From Prado023 sp963700395 (lineage in GTDB: Bacteria; Actinomycetota; Actinomycetes; S36-B12; CAIYMF01): a stretch of DNA of 64,000 nt. The stretch covers positions 197,848 through 261,847 of the forward strand of contig CAVOXI010000004.1 of assembly GCA_963700395.1 (NCBI GenBank), read 5' to 3'. This document shows, piece after piece, positions 28,898-37,216 of the stretch. The translations under genes were made by a program, and so were the position numbers. Numbering within the stretch: position 1 is the first letter of the stretch; every line of letters begins with the position of its first letter. The notes below the pieces were generated by a model, which was not told the origin of the DNA, did no database searches, and was given only the letters and a program-made list of their open reading frames with translations.

Positions 28898-28903
28898 TAC
28901 CTT
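28898..28903 (+). promoter_or_regulatory. -10 element, probable leaderless promoter of trpB2
   Basis: TACCTT ends seven bases before the ATG at 28911, with a T and six C residues between. No ribosome site is present, so a leaderless transcript is the simplest reading. Confidence 0.45.
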
Positions 28904-28910
28904 TCCCCCC

Positions 28911-30279
28911 ATGACCTCAACGCCACGCACCCACAAGTACGTCCTCTCCGAGGATGAGATGCCCACGACCTGGTACAACCTCGTCGCCGACCTGCCGGAG
29001 CCGCCGCCCCCGCCACTGCACCCGGGCACGCACGAGCCGATCGGTCCGGAGGCGCTCGAGCCGCTCTTCCCGATGGACCTGATCCTGCAGGAGGTGGCCA
29101 CCGAGCGGTTCATCGAGATCCCCGGGGAGGTGCTCGACGTCTACCGCCAGTGGCGGCCCGCGCCGCTGCACCGCGCCCACAAGCTCGAGGAGTCACTGGG
29201 CACGACAGCGCGCATCTACTACAAGTACGAGGGCGGCAGCCCGGCCGGGTCGCACAAGGTGAACACCTCGGTGCCGCAGGCGTACTACAACGCCAAGGCG
29301 GGCGTCCGCAAGCTCACCACGGAGACCGGCGCCGGCCAGTGGGGCACGGCGCTGAGCTTCGCCACCGCCCTGTTCGGGCTGGACTGCGAGGTGTGGCAGG
29401 TCGGGGCCTCGTTCGACCAGAAGCCCTACCGCCGGATGATGATCGAGGCCTTCGGCGCCACCGTGCACCGCTCACCGTCGAACCTGACCGAGGCCGGCAA
29501 GCACTACCTCGAGTCCGACCCGGACCACCCCGGTTCGCTGGGCATCGCCATCTCCGAGGCCGTCGAGGCCGCGGTCACGGACCCGTCGGTGAAGTACGCG
29601 CTGGGCTCCGTGCTCAACCACGTGATCCTGCACCAGACGATCATCGGCGAGGAGGCCCTGCTCCAGATGGCCATGGCGGGCGACACCCCGGACGTGATCC
29701 TCGGCTGCACCGGTGGCGGCTCGAACTTCGCGGGCCTGACCTTCCCGTTCATCCGGGAGAAGCTGGCCGGGAGGATGAGCCCGGTCATCCGCGCCGTCGA
29801 GCCCGCCAGCTGCCCGTCGCTGACCCGCGGCGTGTACGCCTACGACTTCGGCGACGCCTCCGGCATGACCCCGTTGATGAAGATGCACACGCTCGGGCAC
29901 AACTTCATCCCCGACCCCATCCATGCCGGTGGCCTGCGCTACCACGGGATGTCGCCGCTGCTCTCGCACGCCTACGAGCTCGGGCCTGATGGAGGCCGAG
30001 TCGGTCCCGCAGGTCGAGTGCTTCGACGCGGCGATCCGCTTCGCGCGCACGGAGGGGATCGTGGCAGCCCCCGAGTCCAGCCACGCGATCGCCGCGGCGG
30101 TCCGCGAGGCGAACCGCGCCACCGAGGCCGGCGACGACCGGGTCATCCTGATCGCCCTGTCGGGGCATGGGCACTTCGACCTCGCCGCGTACGACGCCTA
30201 CCTGAACGGCCGCATGGTCGACCTCGAGACCCCGGACGCGAACTTCGAGTCCTCGCTCGCGGAGCTGCCCACCATCTGA
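28911..30279 (+). CDS. trpB2: TrpB2-type tryptophan synthase beta chain-like protein (apparent frameshift)
   Basis: PLP enzyme of the TrpB2 subgroup, which converts indole and serine to tryptophan or may use another substrate. N-terminal TWYNLVADLP, the PLP lysine in AGSHKVNTS (Lys 116), ETGAGQWGTALS and the phosphate loop GCTGGGSNFAG are clear. The long N-terminus is the TrpB2 mark. A +1 shift at GGG 29982-29984 breaks the frame; deleting one G rejoins YELGLMEAESVPQVECFDAA and gives 455 residues ending in the EGIVAAPESSHA and SGHGHFDL motifs. No trpA is adjacent, so it may act alone. Confidence 0.87.
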
Positions 30280-30328
30280 GGGCCGACGCCCCGCGCACCG
30301 GCCACCGCCGCGCGGGGCGCGCCGGTGA

Positions 30329-30378
30329 CGAACTTGGGATGCTCTTGCTGCACTTGGGGCAACGACAACCCAAGTTCG
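30329..30378 (+). repeat. Nested inverted repeat upstream of polyprenyl synthase gene (copy B)
   Basis: Perfect ten-base arms CGAACTTGGG and CCCAAGTTCG, 30 bases apart, enclose a TTGC/GCAA pair. It aligns without gaps to the element at 3162-3210 before menD. It ends 70 bases before the GTG at 30449, and trpB2 stops 49 bases before it begins. It could act as a terminator for trpB2, but its similarity to the menD element suggests a shared control site. Confidence 0.6.
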
Positions 30379-30448
30379 CGCCTGTCGCCCGGCACCGCCC
30401 GGTGGGGGCGATTCTGCGGGAAGGGGGGGCGTGGGCCAGACTTGCCCC

Positions 30449-31457
30449 GTGCCCTCCCTGACCTCCAGCCGACCCGAGGGGCTCCTGCTGCCCGACGCGG
30501 AGCTCGATGCCCAGATCGGGGTGCGACTGGCCGATGTGGAGAACCTGCTGCACGAGTCAGTGGCCAGCCAGTACCCGTTCGTCACCGATGCGGCACGCCA
30601 CCTCGTGGACGCGGGTGGCAAGCGCTTCCGCCCGCTGTTGACGCTGCTGGCCTCGGAGTTCGGCGATCCGGGCGCGCGCGGTGTGGTGCCCGCGGCCGTG
30701 GTCGTCGAGCTGACGCACCTGGCGACGCTCTACCACGACGACGTCATGGACGAGGCGCCGCTGCGACGCGGGGCCCCGTCGGCCAACGCCCGCTGGGACA
30801 ACACCGTGGCGATCCTCACCGGCGACTTCCTGTTCGCCCGCGCGTCGGACCTGCTGGCCGACCTGGGCGCGGAGGCCGTGCGGATCCAGGCCCGGACGTT
30901 CGAGCGGCTGTGCACCGGCCAGATCCGCGAGACGGTCGGCCCCGGCGAGGGTGAGGACCCGATCGCGCACCACGTCAGCGTCCTGGCGGACAAGACGGGG
31001 TCGCTGATCGCCACGGCCGGGCCGGTTCGGAGCGATGATGTCCGGCGCGAACGAGCAGGTCGTCGAGACCATGGCCACGTTCGGTGAGCGGATCGGCGTG
31101 GCATTCCAGCTCGCCGACGACCTGGTCGACATCGGCAGCGAGCACGCCCAGTCCGGCAAGACCCCCGGGACGGACCTGCGCGAGGGCGTCGCGACGCTCG
31201 CGGTCCTGTACGCCCGGACCTCGACCGATCCCGCCGACGCCCGCCTGATCGAGCTGATCTCCCGCCCGATCCACGACGACGCCGAGCACGCCGAGGCCCT
31301 GGGCCTCCTGCGCGCGCATCCCGCGATGCGCAGGGCCCGCGACGAGGCCCACCGGTGGGCGGACGATGCCCGGTCCGCACTGGCCCTGCTCCCGGACGAT
31401 CCTGCTCGCGACGCCCTCGAGATGCTCTGCGACTACGTGGTCGAGCGGACCGGTTGA
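30449..31457 (+). CDS. Polyprenyl diphosphate synthase (menaquinone side chain; apparent frameshift)
   Basis: Trans-isoprenyl diphosphate synthase that makes the menaquinone tail. Motifs are GGKRFRPLLTLLA, the first Asp-rich site YHDDVMDEAPLRRG (about residue 96), GDFLFARAS and the second site FQLADDLVDIGS. The frame shifts +1 at GGG 31019-31021; removing one G restores AGRFGAMMSGANEQ and a 335-residue protein. Chain length cannot be read from sequence. GTG 30449 follows CAGACT by six bases, suggesting a leaderless start; GTG 30431 is an alternative. The nested palindrome upstream is shared with menD. Confidence 0.9.
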
Positions 31458-32374
31458 TGGCTCTCGGCGACCTCAGCGGCCGACGGGCCGGGGTCGTCTC
31501 GGGATTGACGGCCTACGTCCTGTGGGGCTTGTTCCCGCTGTACTGGGGGTTCCTCGAGCCGGCGTCGCCCACGGAGGTCCTGGCGGCCAGGGTCCTCTTC
31601 TCGCTGGTCGCCCTCGCCGTCCTGGTCACCGCTGTGGGGCAGTGGGGGGCCGTTCGTGCGGTGCTGGCCGACCGCCGGCGCCTGCTGATCCTGTCGGGAG
31701 CCGCGCTCATCGTCTCGGTCAACTGGGGCGTCTTCATCTGGTCGGTGGACAACGACCACGTGGTCGACGCCTCGCTCGGGTACTTCATCAACCCCCTGGT
31801 CTCCATCGCGCTGGGCGTCATCGTCCTGCGGGAGCGCCTGCGCCGCCTGCAGTGGCTGGCCGTCGCGATCGCCGCGATCGCCGTCCTCTACGCCACCCTG
31901 GCCATGGGCAACCTGCCCTGGATCGCCCTTGTGCTGGCGTTCTCCTTCGGCTTCTACGGCCTGGCGAAGAAGCTCGCCGGGGTGGACGCGATCGCCAGCC
32001 TGACCGTCGAGATGATGGTCCTCACGCCGATCGCGCTGGCCTACATCGCCTGGCTGTGGGGGCACGACGAGTTGGCGTTCGGCGCCAACGGCTGGGGCCA
32101 CGCGCTGCTGATGGTCGGTGCCGGGCCGGTGACCGCCCTGCCGCTGCTGTTCTTCGGTTTCGCGGCCCACCGGGTGCCCCTGTCGGTGCTCGGTCCCCTG
32201 CAGTACATCGCCCCGACCCTGCAGCTGATCATCGGCGTGAGGCTGTTCGACGAGCCGATGTCGCCGCAGCGCTGGCTGGCGTTCATGGGCGTCTGGATCG
32301 CCCTGGGGGTGTTCACCGTCGACGCCCTGCGCAACTCGCGCTCCCGCCAGCCCGAGCTGGTCGAGGACCTGTAG
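31457..32374 (+). CDS. rarD: RarD/EamA family transporter
   Basis: A 305-residue permease with ten predicted helices in two EamA halves. YVLWGLFPLYWGFLEP near the N-terminus is the RarD signature, and NWGVFIWSV, YFINPLVSIALGV and GPLQYIAPTLQLIIG follow. The family exports small metabolites; the substrate is unknown (RarD was named for chloramphenicol sensitivity in Pseudomonas). The ATG overlaps the polyprenyl synthase stop by one base (TGATG), so it is co-transcribed. Confidence 0.85.
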   Translation: MALGDLSGRRAGVVSGLTAYVLWGLFPLYWGFLEPASPTEVLAARVLFSLVALAVLVTAVGQWGAVRAVLADRRRLLILSGAALIVSVNWGVFIWSVDNDHVVDASLGYFINPLVSIALGVIVLRERLRRLQWLAVAIAAIAVLYATLAMGNLPWIALVLAFSFGFYGLAKKLAGVDAIASLTVEMMVLTPIALAYIAWLWGHDELAFGANGWGHALLMVGAGPVTALPLLFFGFAAHRVPLSVLGPLQYIAPTLQLIIGVRLFDEPMSPQRWLAFMGVWIALGVFTVDALRNSRSRQPELVEDL

Positions 32375-32456
32375 GGCTTCGGACCAGCCGCCTGGCGGGC
32401 GCGTAGAATGGGCACCGGCCGCGAGATCCGTGGCGACACCGCGAATGAGTTGCCTG

Positions 32457-33053
32457 ATGAACATCGACGTTGACCGGATCCCCGCCCTCTACCTGAGCCT
32501 GGCCGACATGGTCTGGGACGACCACCCCGATCAGCAGCGCTGGCTCACCGTCAGCTCGTTGGAGCTCGACGTCGACCACGTCCGCGTGACCTGCACGGGT
32601 GACGATCTGCCCCTGCGCATCCCGGCCGACGCCCTGGTGGGCGTGCGCCGGATCGTCGCATCGGTCGCCAGCTCCGGGGACGATGGCGAGGTGCAGGCCG
32701 AGATCTCGGGCTTCTACCCCGGTGACGTCGCATCGGTGCGGGCCGCGGTGGCCGCGCATGCGGCTGCCCACCTGCCTCCGAGCCCGTCGGCGTCACCGAC
32801 CCGGCCCTACCCGAACTCGCACTACGAGGGCCTGTACGGCGGCGACCTCGACCACGTGGTCGACGCGGTGGGCGGCACGCCCGATCCCGGGACGCGTGAC
32901 CTGCGCAGGGCGGCCACCAAGCGCCACCTCACCGACCCGCACGAGTCCGGGGCGGCGGCGCCGACTGCCGAGACCGACGAGGAGATCGACGAGCGGATGT
33001 TCGGCTGGTACGCCGGGGACATCGGCTTCGTCGTCGACAACAAGGACAAGTAG
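32457..33053 (+). CDS. Unknown protein with acidic C-terminus
   Basis: I do not recognise this protein. From ATG 32457 it is 198 residues, with no signal peptide or membrane segment. The first 110 residues look like a folded alpha/beta domain (IDVDRIPALYLSLADMVW near the start, then strands around SLELDVDHVRVTC and EVQAEISGFYPGD). A Pro/Ser linker follows, and the acidic end ETDEEIDERMFGWYAGDIG may be a binding tail. An in-frame GTG at 32430 is an alternative start. TAGAAT at 32404-32409 could be a -10. The next gene starts five bases after its stop. Confidence 0.65.
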   Translation: MNIDVDRIPALYLSLADMVWDDHPDQQRWLTVSSLELDVDHVRVTCTGDDLPLRIPADALVGVRRIVASVASSGDDGEVQAEISGFYPGDVASVRAAVAAHAAAHLPPSPSASPTRPYPNSHYEGLYGGDLDHVVDAVGGTPDPGTRDLRRAATKRHLTDPHESGAAAPTAETDEEIDERMFGWYAGDIGFVVDNKDK

Positions 33054-33057
33054 CAGC

Positions 33058-34158
33058 GTGGCCGGCGAACCGACCGTCGGGCCGGAGCCGCCGTCGCCCA
33101 CGGACGTGCCGCCGTCGTCCCCCTCCGGGCCGCTGGCCGGCGTGCGGTTCGTCGAGCTCGGCGGGATCGGTCCGGTGCCGCACGCCGGGATGATGCTCGC
33201 CGACCTCGGCGCCACCGGGGTGCGCCTCGACCGTCCGGGGGGCCAGGTCCTGGGTCACGCCCCGGGACGCGACCCCCTGCTGCGTGGGCGCCCCACCCGG
33301 GTGGTCGACCTGCGCTCCGACGAGGGCCGCGCGCAGGCGCTGGGGCTGGTCGCGGACGCCGATGTGCTCATCGAGGGGTTCCGGCCGGGCGCGGCCGAGC
33401 GCCTCGGCCTCGGTCCCCAGGACTGCTGGGCGGTGAACCCGCGACTGGTCTACGGTCGGATGACCGGCTGGGGCCAGACCGGGCCCTGGGCCTCGGTCGC
33501 CGGACACGACATCAACTACAGCGCGGTGGCCGGTCCGCTGCGGCACACCGCGCACGCAGGTGAGCGGCCGGTCATGGCCCTGAACCTGATCGCCGACCAC
33601 GGAGGCGGGTCCACCTACCTGGTCATGGGCGTCCTCGCTGCGCTGCTCGAGGTGGCCCGGACCGGTCGTGGCGTCGTGGTGGACGCGGCCATGGTCGACG
33701 GTGCCGCAAACCTCATGAGCCTGGTCCACGGGATGCGCGCCCAGGGACTCTGGCCCAACCCCCCCGGCGGGAACACCCTGGACGGTGGCGCGCCGTTCTA
33801 TGACACGTACGAGTGCGCCGACGGCCGGTTCGTGGCCGTGGGGGCGCTGGAGCCCGCCTTCTACGCCGTCCTGATCGAGGGGTTGGGCCTGGACCCGGCC
33901 GACCTGCCGGAGCAGTGGGACCCGCGTGGCTGGCCGGTCCTGCGCGAGCACCTGGCGGGGGCGATATCGAGGCGGACCCGTGACGAGTGGGCCGAGTCCT
34001 TCGCCGGCACCGACGCCTGCCTGACGCCCGTGCTGGAGATGAGCGAGGCCCCTGACCATCCGCAGCTCGCGGCGCGTGGGACGTTCGTGGACGACCCCGG
34101 CACCGGTGCCCGGGTGCCCGGCCCCGCGCCACGCTTCGGTCCCCGGAACGACGCGTAG
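33058..34158 (+). CDS. CaiB/BaiF family CoA-transferase (alpha-methylacyl-CoA racemase-like)
   Basis: A 366-residue protein of the class III CoA-transferase/racemase family. Landmarks are VRFVELGGIGPVPHAGMML, GADVVRLDRPGG-like GATGVRLDRPGG, DVLIEGFRPGAAERLGLGP, YGRMTGWGQTGPWASVAGHD and NLIADHGGGSTYLVMG. The last supplies the catalytic Asp used by Mcr-type racemases. The GxFxxEW and EGFRPG features favour alpha-methylacyl-CoA racemase over formyl-CoA transferase, but the acyl substrate is unknown. The start is GTG 33058. The gene ends where a compositionally odd stretch begins. Confidence 0.88.
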   Translation: MAGEPTVGPEPPSPTDVPPSSPSGPLAGVRFVELGGIGPVPHAGMMLADLGATGVRLDRPGGQVLGHAPGRDPLLRGRPTRVVDLRSDEGRAQALGLVADADVLIEGFRPGAAERLGLGPQDCWAVNPRLVYGRMTGWGQTGPWASVAGHDINYSAVAGPLRHTAHAGERPVMALNLIADHGGGSTYLVMGVLAALLEVARTGRGVVVDAAMVDGAANLMSLVHGMRAQGLWPNPPGGNTLDGGAPFYDTYECADGRFVAVGALEPAFYAVLIEGLGLDPADLPEQWDPRGWPVLREHLAGAISRRTRDEWAESFAGTDACLTPVLEMSEAPDHPQLAARGTFVDDPGTGARVPGPAPRFGPRNDA

Positions 34159-34679
34159 GCACGAACAAGAAAGGGGAGGAGAAAAGGCAAAGGAAGGAGA
34201 GAAAGGAAGGAAAAAAAGAAAAGGAGGAAAGAGGAGGAAAGCGCGGAGAGGATGACGGGAGGGAGACAGCGGCCAGGCATAGGGCGAAGGAAGGGGATAA
34301 GGGGAAATAGAGGAGGGATAAATGAAATATGGCAGAGGCGGAGCGGGAGAATGAAGAGAGGGGAAAAGGCAGGGGAGATGGTAATGGGGGAATACAGAAG
34401 GGACGCGCTGCAGGGCGTGAGAGGATGACGCGACGATGGGGGACAGAGCGCAAGGCCCATAACGACCAGCTCGAGGCGGCTGCGGACGCGCGTGTGCCGC
34501 GACAGGGTGAGCGTGCGCGCACGGAATGGAGCGGAGACGCGAAGCTGGTGGGGATACCGCTGAGGGAGTAGGCGAGATAGCCGCAGGAATTGGATGTGAG
34601 AAATAGATGGCATCGCGTGGACGGCGAGAAAGTACTGCGGGTGCATGTGATGGTGCTGCGACTAAGGACAGGAGTGATG
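34159..34679. other. Polypurine, low-complexity stretch without genes (likely low-quality assembly join)
   Basis: The plus strand is almost all A and G at first (repeated aagg, gagg and gaaa words), then drifts to mixed sequence by about 34450. GC content is far below the rest of the window, and codon structure is absent on both strands. Short open frames here have no recognisable content. On its right side the CheB-CheR-PAS gene loses its frame progressively as this stretch is approached. This fits decaying read quality at a contig end more than a biological element. Confidence 0.7.
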
Positions 34680-35604
34680 CAGGAGGCAAGCGATCGGCGC
34701 CGATGTCGGACTCGATAGCGAGAACAGCCGAACCGCCAGCGGGGTGTATCGCATACGTTCAGGTCGCGGTCGAGCAGGATCAGTCCGGAGGTCAGCGAGG
34801 CCTGGATGTTCTGCAGGTCGGTGTTGGCCCGGCCGAGCATCTCCCCGGATCGTGAGCTCGGCGTTCATCGTGGACAGCTCCTCGTTGGACGCCGCAAGCT
34901 CCTCGTGGCGGCTGCAGCTCTCCGATGAGGCCTGCAACTCCTCGGCGGAGGCTGAGCTCCTCGTTGAGGACCCGCAGTGCCTCGTTGGCTTCTCCAGGTC
35001 GGCGACCGTGGCCTCGAGGGCGTGCTGGGTCGAGGTCAACTGGTCGATGAACTCGAGGGGCCAGGCGCTGGACCGTTCCTCCCCATCGCGTGCGTGGCCG
35101 TCGTGGCATCGACAGGGGCGAATGAGAGACGGCCAGACCATCCTTGGCCCCGGGGAGCAGCTGCGCTACGACGTGGACGGGCATCTCTCCGGCCTGGGCG
35201 AGCTCGGCCTGGGCAACTCCCTGTATGCCGCGGCGCAGCTGCACCAGGAGGGCGGTGACCACCGGCCGGGTGCCGGGGCGCAGGAGGCTCTGAGGTAGGG
35301 GCTGAACTCGCCGTCCGGGAACCCGCACCACGGGGAGACGTCCGATCAGCTCGACCACGGCGTCGTCACCGTCGACCACGATCGCAGGTGGGGCGAACAC
35401 GCGGATCAGTGCGTCTCGCATGGCCGTCTTGGCATTGCTGGTGGTGGCCGGCGTCGGGGCGCTGGGCGCCGTGACGCGAGGCGGGGTGGTCACCGCCGGC
35501 AGGGCCCGGACAGGGCCGCCGTCCCGCCGCTGGAAGATGTGATGGTTGCTGTCGAGGCCCGCGAAGTACCGGTCGTCCCGGCGAGGCGCTCGGAATCCCC
35601 AGCA
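34680..35604 (-). pseudogene. 3' part of CheB-CheR-PAS sensor gene, broken by many frameshifts
   Basis: Fragments of one protein are spread over three frames: AGLLMLG, DDRYFAGLDSNHHIFQRR, then RVFAPPAIVVDGDDAVVELIG, RPGTRPVVTALLVQLRRG, a coiled coil with LTSTQHALEATVADLE and ELAASNEELSTMNAEL, then ANTDLQNIQASLTSGLILLD and the PAS start RYTPLAVRLFS. Their order matches the linker and PAS domain of CheB/CheR-fusion sensors. Indels become denser toward 34680, where homology ends. Sequence error is more likely than true decay. Confidence 0.65.
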
Positions 35605-36939
35605 TCAGCAGGCCGGCGGGGCGAGCGCGAAGTGGCACAGCCGGAGCACCCGATCCCGCAGCTGCGGCTGCAGGTAGATCATCGTGTTGCGCAGGCTTAT
35701 CAGGTCGATGTTGGGGAACGGGGGGTCGTAGGCGACGTTGTGCCGGGCGAACACCACCGACTCCCGCAGCTCCCGGGACACCTCCCACCCGCCGTCAGCC
35801 TCGCTCAGCCAGTGGTCCCGGTACCCCTCCGGGATCGCTCCCACCGACTCCGGCGAGTAGAGCCCACGTCGGGCGGTGTCCAAGGAGGCCTCGTTGAGGT
35901 CCGTCGCGTAGACCCGCAGCTGTCCGCCAAGATCCACCGGGTCGCCCAGCGCGGCGGCACAGATCATGGCCGCCGTGTAGGCCTCCTCACCTGTGGCGCA
36001 CCCGGGAACCCACACCCGCAGACTGGCGTCCTCCTTCTGCGCGTGACTCGCGGCGAGCAGCTCGGCCAGGGCTGCCCACGCGCCTGGTTCGCGGAAGAAC
36101 GAGGTGACGGTGACGAGCAGGGCCTGCGCCAGCGCCTGCGCCTCCCGGGGGTTGGCACCCACCTCAAGACGGTAGGCACCGATGTCCGCTATGCCAGTGG
36201 TGGCCCGGCGACGGGCGATCTGCCGCTCGATGGTGGGGCGCTTGTACCCGGAGAAGTCGATGCCCGTGGCGCCCCTGAGCGCTGCGACGACGCCGGCGTT
36301 CTCGTCGGCCTGCGCCAGGTGCTGCGCTGCGCCCGCGCCCTGCTCGGGATTCAGGACCAGTGCTGGCCCGATCAGCTGCGGGTCCAGCACGAGCGTGACG
36401 GTCCCGGAGTCGATGGCTGCCTGAGGCATGGCCGCGAACCCGGATGTCGCCGGTGTCTCGGCGATCACCAGCCCCCCGGCCGCCGCGACCGCCACTGCCC
36501 CGGTCGTGCCATCGGCGCCGGTGCCGGACAGGATCACCGCCGCGGACCGCGGACCCCACGACTCGGCCAACGACGTCAAGAGCGTGTCGATACATGGGCT
36601 GGGGCCCTCCGATGCGCCCGGCGAGACCACGCCGACCCGATCACCGGCGACCGTGACATCAGAGTTCGACTGGGCGATCACCACGAGACCGGGGCGCAGG
36701 ACCATCCCGTCGGTGGCGAACACCACCTTCAGGTCCGTCTCCCGGGCCAGCAGCTCGACGAGATGGCTGTCCTGGTCCGGTGACATGTGCTGGGCAACCA
36801 CGTAGGCGATCGGCTGTCCGATCGGAAGGCCCCGCAATAGGTCCTGCAACGCGGCGATACCCCCCGCCGACGACCCGACACCCACGACACGGCTCAGGAT
36901 TCCCGCCTGCGGGGCAGCCACCGGCACCTCACCCGCCAT
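35605..36939 (-). CDS. CheB-CheR fusion protein, intact N-terminal part
   Basis: Starts at ATG 36939 with AAGGA nine bases upstream. Residues 15-195 form a CheB methylesterase domain with VGVGSSAGGIAAL (Ser), VVAQHMSPDQDSHL (His) and LSGTGADGTTG (Asp), all catalytic residues present. From about 205 a CheR methyltransferase follows: DFSGYKRPTIERQIARR, VTSFFREPG, VWVPGCATGEEAYT (SAM site) and RVYATDLNE. The family usually continues into coiled coil, PAS and kinase regions; that part is scrambled downstream. Such fusions are signalling proteins rather than true chemotaxis enzymes; no flagellar or chemotaxis genes are nearby. Confidence 0.85.
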   Translation of the reverse strand: MAGEVPVAAPQAGILSRVVGVGSSAGGIAALQDLLRGLPIGQPIAYVVAQHMSPDQDSHLVELLARETDLKVVFATDGMVLRPGLVVIAQSNSDVTVAGDRVGVVSPGASEGPSPCIDTLLTSLAESWGPRSAAVILSGTGADGTTGAVAVAAAGGLVIAETPATSGFAAMPQAAIDSGTVTLVLDPQLIGPALVLNPEQGAGAAQHLAQADENAGVVAALRGATGIDFSGYKRPTIERQIARRRATTGIADIGAYRLEVGANPREAQALAQALLVTVTSFFREPGAWAALAELLAASHAQKEDASLRVWVPGCATGEEAYTAAMICAAALGDPVDLGGQLRVYATDLNEASLDTARRGLYSPESVGAIPEGYRDHWLSEADGGWEVSRELRESVVFARHNVAYDPPFPNIDLISLRNTMIYLQPQLRDRVLRLCHFALAPPAC

Positions 36940-37101
36940 CTGATACGTCCTTCCCCCAACGGGGACACACCCCCACCGGCATGCCGCGCTGCAGGACATC
37001 CGTGGCTTCCGACCGGAGCGACACACCAATCAGCGCTCCTCGGCGCCTTCACTGTAGACCTACATCAGTTGGGCAAGCGAGTGGCCGTTCGACCGAATGG
37101 G

Positions 37102-37124
37102 AGGGACACGCGACCATGGTCCCT
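37102..37124. promoter_or_regulatory. Inverted repeat upstream of the universal stress gene
   Basis: AGGGAC and GTCCCT flank an 11-base centre that contains the palindrome GACCATGGTC. It lies about 95 bases before the stress-protein ATG. The half-sites recall DosR boxes (GGGAC/GTCCC), but the spacing is wrong, so I only mark it as a possible operator. Confidence 0.25.
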
Positions 37125-37216
37125 ATCGGGTGCCGGGCGGTACGGTGATGATGGAAGTGACGGAGCGTATCCCGCGGTGGTCGCTGGGACAGCGCACCGC
37201 CCAGGAGTGATGTGTG

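Noticed and set aside
19860..31025. Programmed +1 ribosomal frameshifting at CGGG sites
   Set aside because: Sites are in unrelated genes, lack a shared slippery codon plus stop, and nuoG would need two shifts. Overcalled G runs explain them more simply.
34159..34450. Polypurine tract as a triplex-forming or regulatory element
   Set aside because: The neighbouring gene decays toward it, and its composition is unlike any other intergenic region here. An assembly artefact is more likely.
34329..34571. Small open frame inside the polypurine stretch
   Set aside because: The sequence is low-complexity Glu/Arg/Gly, has no ribosome site and lies in a stretch that looks like poor-quality sequence.
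37102..37124. DosR box before the universal stress gene
   Set aside because: Half-sites GGGAC/GTCCC are present but the spacing does not fit the 20-base DosR consensus.
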